DNA of 64,000 nt from NCBI GenBank assembly GCA_029168955.1, contig JAPDOI010000152.1:1366501-1430500 (forward strand), given 5' to 3'. This document shows, one piece after another, positions 56,900 through 64,000 of this stretch. Position 1 is the stretch's first letter. Each line of letters begins with the position of its first letter. Source of the stretch: Aplectana chamaeleonis. Taxonomy: Eukaryota > Nematoda > Chromadorea > Rhabditida > Cosmocercidae. The notes under the pieces are model-generated. The model was not told the DNA's origin and made no database searches. It was given only the letters and a program-made list of their open reading frames with translations. Position numbers and translations under genes: made by a program.

Positions 56900-58200
56900 G
56901 CGAAAGTTCACAACCGCACTGGACCCGGGGGTCGTAGTGATGCTAAGGTCGGTCACAAAGCTGCGCTGATTAATTTATTCGACTTTAATGAAGGGCTTAA
57001 TTCAAAGTAAAGAGCAGTGACCAGCGGGGTGTTGTGAACGATCTCAGCGGAGCTACGACCCCCTTTGGTGAGATTTTCGGAAAAAAAATTTGGCCAATTT
57101 TCACAAACCACGCCTTCTCCTTCTTCTTTTTACCTTCTTAAAAAGTGGAAATTTAGTTTAGGAATTATATGATTCCAACCACATTTCAGCAAATTTTTCT
57201 TTCACACGGGAGACATTTGTACGACCCGCCACCCTCCCTCTTTGCCTCCAGTCACAACCCCGCTGCACCGTGGGGGGGAGCTGTAGCCCTGCTGAGGTCG
57301 GACACCAAGATCCGCTGAACAATCCGTCCAAACTTTATTAAATGGTTTAATTCAGACTGAAAAGTACCCAGTGAGGAGGTAAAATCGTTCGATCTGGTTT
57401 GAAATAAGCCCCAAAGCTGCTGTGTTTGGTTGACAAACAAAACTAGCCTAATTCAAAACAACAAAAAAGTTCAGTTTGCTTTGGAAATATTCCGTTCAAT
57501 AAAAAAAGCTAAATTTATTGCGAAAACACTCAAGAACTCTGGAAAATAGCCAACAAATCCAGAAAGCTCAAGTTTAATAAGACCGTAGGCAGTTCCTGCG
57601 AGGGTCGCGCTGGCCCTCAGCGGAGCTGCGAGCCTCCCACCCCTCTGCTTAGTAGAGCTCTCGAAAAAAACATTGAAAGATTTTCTCCAAGTTCCATTTT
57701 TGGACAAAATTATTACGATTTACGATTACGTTTTTTTTCGATCCCCGGCCCTGATTTTGTCTTTTTTGAAGCAATTCTTACGATCCCCACCCAAATTTTT
57801 CCATTTTTCTCAATTTTTTCTGCTAACCGTCCCCCCTCTCACCACCCGTTGAGAAGTAGACAACAACGCGCCACCCTAGGTCCGGCGCGGTTGTGACCGG
57901 AGGTAAAGAGGGTGGACGGGGGTCGTAAAAGATTCGATCCAAAAAAGGGGAATGTGCGAAAATGGGTAAGGGTCTTTCTTTAAAATTTTAGACAAAGTTT
58001 TCATCTAATGAAGTGGGTCAGCGAAGATTTCAGACATTTGAAAACTCGAGAATTGTGGTTACCAAAAGATAGGGGTCGTAGCTCCGTCGAGATCGGTCAC
58101 AAGGCCCTGCTCGGGGTTGGGCGCGGGGTGGGGAAATCCACAGGGGGATCTGAACTGCGTAGGGGTGTCTGAGCTCCGCCGAGAGACCGAACAGTTTTTT
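56900..58200. repeat. Cluster of dispersed repeats with a shared GGGGTCGTAG / CTACGACCCC end
   Basis: CAGCGGAGCTACGACCCCC (57047-57065) pairs as an inverted repeat with GGGGGTCGTAGTGATGCTAA (56927-56946). A diverged second unit spans about 57270-57690 (GGAGCTGTAGCCCTGCTGAG ... CTCAGCGGAGCTGCGAGCC). A third edge is GGGGTCGTAGCTCCGTCGAG at about 58072. Each encloses AT-rich sequence with TTTATT and GGTTTAATTCA-type stretches. They look like two or three old copies of one foldback family. Confidence 0.6.
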
Positions 58201-59329
58201 CATTCAGAATGGGGGTATTCACTGTTCAAAGGCACTATTCGCGATGAATATCGCGTTCAAGTTCGACCCAAAAATGGGATTGTTTGGCTGTGAGGTAACA
58301 AACAGTGAAGAAACAGTGAAGAGAAACGTCCAGAATAAGTTAAAATAACGGCTTCTAAAGTTCAGGTCGTGAACGAGAATCACGGGCCCTGCTGATTTCC
58401 GCAAGCGCTCGCTAATCGCGGAATCTGCGCGAACCTATCAGGCTGGACGCGGCAGAGTTGCTTGTCAATTCGCCATCGAAACGTGTGCGGCGCCACAAGC
58501 TCGTCCGAACGGGGGGCGGACCAGGATAGGTAGGAGAACCGCGAGGAAGACTGATCAAGAGTGGGAGGGTCGATCGACCGAGCGCTGCAATGAGAATATG
58601 CGGGTGCTGAAGCGAGAATTTACGTAGACTATGCGGGCGCTGTAGCTAAAATTTCACCAACTGAGGCTAAACTTTCCGTAACTTACGTAAATTCTCGTGT
58701 CAAAATCAGACTAGATGCCTCCGGAACCCTGGGCATCTTTGGTTTCCGTGTGAGGCATCTAGCTACGCGTTGGCGGAGAGTAGCCAAAGGCTTGCGATAG
58801 CACCGATCTATGACCCCCTTGATGATCCAAAAGACCGCAAAACTTACAGACCGTCTTTATAATTTCCCGATTTTTCGGAAGCCCTCACCACTTTTCCGCT
58901 TTATGAACCAAAAATTATACGATGACTCTATCGCACTGTCCCGCTGGACAATTGAGATGACATTCTCGAAGATTTGCAAATTTGGGGGGGGGGGGTGGGT
59001 GTGAAAATGTTGAACCAAAAGTGAAAAGCCTGGGGTACACTTTTCTGAGAAGAGGCTAAATCAAACCCCTTTTCAGAAGAGTATACCCTTAACTAAATCA
59101 ATCAAGTCAATCAACATTTCTCGATTTGGCAAGGGGTGAGAGTAAGAGCCTGAATGAGCTTGTACTGTTTCCAAGAGCAAAGATACACTGATAGTAAGGT
59201 AAAAGTTGGGCACTATTCCTACATACGGACTCGGGTGGTCAAAACGATCTTCAGATTTTTTGGGAGATTACGATGGGTTACGGTACTTATACCGTAGTAG
59301 CTAAAAACTTTTTCGCGCATCATTCGATC
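58201..59329. other. Non-coding stretch with small repeats
   Basis: A lone family-type end CAAAGGCACTATTCGCGATG is at 58227-58246. GAGAATTTACGTAGACTATG and CATAACTTACGTAAATTCTC-like sequence near 58615-58697 form a loose palindrome. An inverted pair GGGGTACACTTTTCTGAGAA / TTTTCAGAAGAGTATACCC lies at 59032-59093. A G-run is at about 58984. No gene. Confidence 0.45.
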
Positions 59330-59745
59330 AGGCAGCGTCCATACGTAGCGAGGGCGTGCGTTCGCGCTGTTGTGTGCCTCTCGACGCTCCTCAACACTGG
59401 AGTAGTCCGTGTCCGCAATTATGCACTGCCAAACACTTCCACCTCGTTTTGATTCGATTGACAATCCTTGACCGGGTTATCAAACGTTCGAATCGGCGCG
59501 ACGGCTGATAATTTCACAGTGTTGGTATATTCTATGATAGGTTATGGGGTACAAGGGCAATTACGTTGCAACAGGTTTAGCATCGCCCACTTTAGCGATT
59601 AAGCAGCAAATCCTCGAAATTTGCTGCTTCCTTCGTTCAGCTGGCGTAAGCGCGCGAGAGTTTGAGCGGGCTTGAGCGCGCAAGAACTTGATGAACATCG
59701 ATTTTGCGTAATCGCATCGCTCCCACGACGTATGGACGCTGCCTC
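59330..59745. mobile_element. Family F inverted-repeat element
   Basis: AGGCAGCGTCCATACGTAGC at the left and GACGTATGGACGCTGCCT at the right are inverted matches 415 bp apart. The interior contains GCGCGAGAGTTTGAGCGGGC and no transposase. It lies just downstream of the putative membrane-protein exon at 60045-60270 and may sit in its first intron. Confidence 0.65.
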
Positions 59746-60044
59746 AGAACGCGAAATTTCCTGCCACTTGCGCACATTTCAATTTTTGGCCGCATCCGAT
59801 TTCGGATTGGAAACGCGCATTTTGTAGAACACCCCTAGAGTGGACGTTTTCGAAAAAAAGGCTGCTGCGAAAGTGGCATTGGAGTCTTTCATCGTGTGCA
59901 GTCGACCAGTTTCTCTCTGGTTCAAATCCGGGATTCCTTTAGTTTAGCTCTCCCAAAGTGAATTGACGTGAGCCCGATTTTTGCGTGTTATTTTTACGTT
60001 TGGTACGTAAAGGTTGAATTTTTTTGCTCGCTCAAACTTCTTAC

Positions 60045-60270
60045 TCAAGAGGTTAACTGAGGCGCTCAGCGCAAGTGAAACTTCCCGGATTCGCTGCTGA
60101 GATCCTATTGGAGCTGTTGAATAATGGAAATACAGTGAGGATAACACAAGAAGGACACCGATGAGGCCGGAAGAAATGAAAACGACAGAAAAGAGAACCT
60201 TTGACTGGAGAAAGCCGGGTTGCCAGGACGAACGTGGAGATGATAATGGTATTGATTGGATATGTGCCAC
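60045..60270 (-). CDS. Candidate first exon of a single-pass membrane protein
   Basis: From the ATG at 60270, about 23 residues of polar, proline-containing sequence (MAHIQSIPLSSPRSSWQPGF) precede a strong hydrophobic segment of about 24 residues (VLFSVVFISSGLIGVLLVLS and on), then a soluble part with QQRIREVSLALSAS. This layout suits a type II membrane protein, such as a Golgi enzyme, although no catalytic domain is visible. The frame reaches a good donor, TTGA|GTAAGA, at 60045/60044, after 75 codons plus one base. I did not find the next exon; a miniature element occupies part of the downstream interval. Confidence 0.45.
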
Positions 60271-60769
60271 GTGTGCTAGCAGGATGTTGTCGATTAATAC
60301 TTAGTTTCGGTTGTCAGCTTTCGAAGCTGCAGCGGTTAAGTTGTTGAGTCACCGGCCTGACAAAGTTGTTGGATAGTTATTGACAACTTGAACCTCCTTT
60401 TCAAAAAAGGTGTTAAGTTGTTGTCCTGGTCCACTCACACCAATAGTGGGTGTGTAAGTTGAATGGGCTGGTTTTAGCAGGGATTTTAGTTGGAAAAGCC
60501 GGGGTTAAACTTGGAACACGACCGTTAATTCAAAAAATTCAAGGCTAGACTATGCGCTTCTCGACATGCGTACCGATTGCGATGTTGGACATTCGCGGTC
60601 GGAGAGACTCGCCCCAGCAACCCATGGTTACTCAGGAATGAGGTCATGATTTCTGGAGCTTGCCAATCTGCCGCATTGCTGTGATAAATGAGCGCGGGTT
60701 TACCAACCCTATCAGATAGAGGTTAACATGGACAATGCATCCGGATTGATCTGGAAACGGATTTGCACC
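60271..60769. other. Region 5' of the membrane-protein exon
   Basis: Contains TTGTTG/AAGTTG-rich sequence (60330-60500) similar in composition to 52490-52800. No clear promoter motif. Confidence 0.35.
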
Positions 60770-60846
60770 GAGGGCAAACCCTGAACAGTCGAAGGCATAG
60801 GGCATGACTCTGTGCGCCTATGCCTTCGCCCGTTCACTTTGCCCTC
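60770..60846. ncRNA. Nested stem-loop, possible small-RNA precursor
   Basis: The inner stem is CGAAGGCATAG (60790-60800) with CTATGCCTTCG around a loop of about 17 nt. The outer stem is GAGGGCAAA (60770-60778) with TTTGCCCTC (60838-60846); GAAC and GTTC pair between them. The 77-nt two-part hairpin is a fair size for a microRNA-like precursor, but it could equally be a small palindromic insertion. No homology is claimed. Confidence 0.35.
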
Positions 60847-62189
60847 ATGTCTAAATCACGTTTTCGAACTTTAGAGGAAGTTAAAAAGCATTTGATTTGA
60901 GACTTGAGTGACACTTTTTAGAATTTCATTTGAAGACTTTATTGAAATCCTAAAGATTTCAGTGTTCCAGAACAGTCAGTATCAACAACAAAGGAACAAA
61001 ATGAATCATCAAATGGCCAGCACTCGTAGAAAGATTTTCAAGGGACTTCATGAAGCGGACTAGACCATGGAATCACTGAATTTTTTTCGCTATCGATTTA
61101 TATCTTAATTTTTCGGTGATCTCTGTCTGTCACTGTCTGGCTTAAACACATAGATAGTCCGTAAAATGAAAAGAGAGGTTTGTCGAAAAGAGCTCTGGAA
61201 ATCCCATACGCTATGCATGTACAAGTATTGCAGTAGCGTGTGCCCGAATGATGCATAACTGAGCAGTTCATTCGCATTCTCATTCTCATCAACAGCTTCT
61301 AAGCCTTGAAAAGGACAACGCATCGATACGAGAAGAAATGTTATTGAAGTGAGCGTGAAGAAGTTTTTGTGCTCTCAATTTCTCACTAGTAGATCACCAA
61401 GAAGAAAAAAACTGTGAGAATTTCTCGAATCTCGCATATGAATTGTTTTTCTAATATTAGTGGATGATATCTGCAAGATCAAGAAAAACACAATAGATGA
61501 ATACTTAGGGTCCCATTAGCTAAAGCTGCGTCAGTTAATGTTGATTCTGATGTTGCCCGCTAACTCGGTGCAAGGAGCAGGGTTACGGTAAGGGGAGGCG
61601 TACCGAAACTGCTGAAGAAAACGGACTCCGATCCAGCTATTCTTATCTTAGCCTCCAGGGGCTAGAGTACGAGTGCCATCACGATTCTCATGACAAACAC
61701 CCGCATGGCCCAAGGATCATACTACCAGCGACAAGCGGACGCGGCACGCAATTTTATCATCAGAACCGACTAAAAATCGATATGCCTGATACACACTGTT
61801 GCGATTTGTTCTCACCTGAATGGTTACGGATTTGAAACTCCTTAGGAAAACGATAGATGCACACGAATCTAGGTATGATATGACCTTTTCCTCCATAATA
61901 CTTCCAAAGCTAATTAATTATCAAATGTGTGTGGATATTTCGAATCTGATGCGGTTTCATTTCGAAGGTAGACGATTTCCAATTCGGCTAACTGTTGGAG
62001 GAAGTCCTTTATTGTCTTGGTTTGCAAACACCACTCTGAATCACGCAGTGTTTTGAACAACGGTATGTGTAGTAGAATGTGGAGCAGAAGAAGTTTGGCT
62101 GATAAGGCCCAGCGTTCACAGTGAGATGAGAGCGCGACGTGAAAGTATGGTCGCGCAGAGGAGTCGTGCCGCTCGCGTCCGCGCGGCGA
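60847..62189. other. Stretch without a supported gene
   Basis: Frames at 61098-61323 (minus, two overlapping) and 61820-62056 (plus) are short with no domain. GAATGCGAATGAACTG-type low complexity (ATTCGCATTCTCATTCTCAT) is at about 61270. Confidence 0.35.
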
Positions 62190-62790
62190 TTTCGGCTCCG
62201 CTCAGCCCCTCCAGCCCCGATCAGAGGTTGGTGGGTCTGATTTGCCATCCGTAACCCACCGACTCCCCAACTACCCACCCGGTAGATACGTATGATTAAA
62301 ATGATGGAAGTGGGGTTGAGAGAAATCACTCGGTGTATCCAACTGGATATAACGCTGATTACGCAATGTTAGCCAACAGGATTGCACCTGTTCAGAGAAA
62401 TGAGTGAAGGAGGAAGTAAGGTGAAGAGGGCGGAGGGTAGCAGTAAGGTTAGCTTTCTAGTGATATGCAATGTTTTATGTCATCGGCCCGCCCACCCGGT
62501 CATTTTCTCATCCGCCGTCATCCACGTATTGCGTGGATATCGACCGCGTCGGATACACCGGGTGGTTTTCTCAACCTTACTCCATCACTTCAATGATACG
62601 TATCGACCGGGTGGGTGTCGTGGGGTGTTGGAGGGATACACCGAGTGATTTTCTCAACCTTACCATACCATATTGTTCATACGTATCGATCGGGCTGGTG
62701 TCGGCGGGTGTTGGAGGGGGGGGGGGTGTTGGAGGGATACACCGGTTGATTTTTGCATCCCATTTCCAATGCTTTCTGTGTGTATCGACC
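62190..62790. repeat. Repeat cluster with GGATACACCG units, direct and inverted
   Basis: GGATACACCG followed by TG-rich sequence and TTTTCTCAACC-like sequence occurs at 62551, 62634 and 62735 (spacings 83 and 101). The neighbouring motif ATACGTATCGACCGGGTGGG also repeats. An inverted copy is at about 62270-62345 (CCCACCCGGTAGATACGTAT ... CACTCGGTGTATCC). A G-run (62714-62727) interrupts the third unit. No gene; the overlapping open frames are by-products. Confidence 0.65.
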
Positions 62791-64000
62791 GGGCTTAGAT
62801 AACGTCGATTCATCCAACTATGACCCGGGGCCTTGGGGTCGTTTACACTTCCGCCCGCCAGAGCGTAACACGGCGAAATGCAATCCAATAGTATCGATTG
62901 TGCTTTTACGCCGCGTGATCAATAAAACAGTGAGATGCACTGTGCCGCGCCGCTCGGTGGCGTTGTATAGACTACCCGCTTAAGGAGACGTTTTTATACT
63001 TCCGCCGCAAGCCCGGCGAGGCGCTCCGCGCCGCTCGAAAAAGAATTGCGCCACTAGGATGTATAACCGGGCTGCGTCGAAATGACGTGGCGGCTCGCAT
63101 TTGTGTACCTGATCATTTATTCGACGGAGGAGTTTGCGTATCCTTACATCATCTTTGTCAGGAAAGATAAAGTTCTCACATTCCATATTCTACTTCAATC
63201 CTACTTTACATTCGATGTCAAATTGTTTACAATTTTACATTTCATGTCAACCCTGGAGTGGATGAAAGTGTAGAATTCTCCTTTTTCAAAGCCCAATGGA
63301 GATTCAGTCACGTGAAGCTTTCTGCTGCTGAACAGGGTCCAGTAGTCGCGCTACATGAAACACGTTTCCCACATAATGCTTGCCTCGCAATTCGTGAAGC
63401 TCGCAAAATTGTGTCAATAGGTACTTGAAGAATGCGACACAGTACAAGAAGAAGAAAGACGCTGGTCGAAATAGAAAGCTCACGAGGCGCGAGGAGGGTG
63501 CATATTGCTCATGAAGTCTCTAATGGTATTATGTAGTCCATCGTAAATGGCATCCGAGGAAGTTTGCCGTATTGCACTTTCCAGGTCTCAGAATGGACAG
63601 TCCTTCGGTCTCTCAGTGCTGCCCGCACATCATCCGTGAAGTAATGAAATCTCCACTACTTTACAAGGATGCATTTTGCTCCACTAACATGTAGCCACAA
63701 AGTGTGGGAAGGAGGTAGGCAGCCACCGCCTTGCAATTGTGACCTTGAGTTTAAAATTCTACTACTTTTTGCATTCCAAGTTTCATTTAAACTTGAGCGA
63801 GAAGAAATGGGATTTGGATGTCCCCAGACGGCAAGAAGCCACCTACTAGCGCCAGGAAAAAAGGAAACGGCAGGTTCTCGAAGCGCTAGTTCGGAAGAGG
63901 CGGAAATCTGGTGGCCCTGGGCTGCTTTATCTGGTTACGGAGGTGTTGCACCTGACTTAGTTTCATGCAAGATATACAAATATGCTTGGACTACCCGAAG
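62791..64000. other. Right-end stretch without a supported gene
   Basis: CGCCGCTCGGTGGCG and GCGCTCCGCGCCGCTCG (62953-63038) are GC-rich and loosely palindromic. The frame at 63082-63273 (plus) has no domain. CAGGGTCCAGTAG at 63336 also occurs at 56737, a small dispersed motif. No RNA gene seen. Confidence 0.35.

Noticed and set aside
60770..60846. tRNA gene
   Set aside because: The structure is a simple two-tier hairpin without cloverleaf arms, A/B box motifs or an anticodon loop.
62470..62802. Overlapping ORFs of 88-110 codons on both strands
   Set aside because: They cover the GGATACACCG repeat cluster and a long G-run, and share no domain.

Overview
Eukaryotic DNA, almost certainly from a nematode and probably a strongylid (clade V, hookworm-like). 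The evidence is short introns with TTTCAG-type acceptors, Tc1/mariner elements (one with a 58-bp intron), and many short terminal-inverted-repeat elements at different stages of decay. The organism name is inference. There are no bacterial operons and I found no tRNA or rRNA gene. The window is gene-poor and repeat-dominated.

Left part (1-19.6 kb): a Tc1-like transposon with a nearly complete two-exon transposase (1-1470) is inserted in an older miniature element. A multi-exon host gene on the minus strand (about 6157-8729) starts with a clear signal peptide, followed by separate exons with good splice sites. Around these lie at least four families of inverted-repeat elements, an element with about 105-bp terminal repeats (10791-11853), and a 2.7-kb hAT-like composite (15314-17998) that carries other repeats nested inside it. 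A decayed mariner fragment (19037-19440) and a TG-rich microsatellite lead into the satellite.

Centre (19.65-46.35 kb): one huge satellite array with a 42-bp monomer, roughly 570 copies by length. It has clear higher-order structure: an 8-monomer 336-bp period in the core, a 317-bp period at the left edge, and 378-bp, about 926-bp and about 2.4-kb duplications further right. Because 42 is a multiple of 3, five of six frames stay open for long stretches, which makes many false ORFs of up to about 580 codons. A 5'-truncated, mutated non-LTR retrotransposon (37005-39788, minus strand) splits the array.

Right part (46.35-64 kb): a second mariner relic, a 325-bp tandem repeat, more inverted-repeat elements (48.4, 50.4, 52.8, 55.6 and 59.3 kb), a dispersed-repeat cluster at 56.9-58.2 kb, and a few candidate host exons: a basic/acidic C-terminal exon at 49.2-49.5 kb, a 56-codon ORF behind a TATA box at 54.1 kb, and a type II membrane protein first exon at 60.05-60.27 kb.

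The genes do not form a pathway. The window reads as heterochromatin-like or intergenic sequence in which a satellite has expanded and transposons have accumulated around and inside it. The satellite's higher-order organisation is the most distinctive feature.
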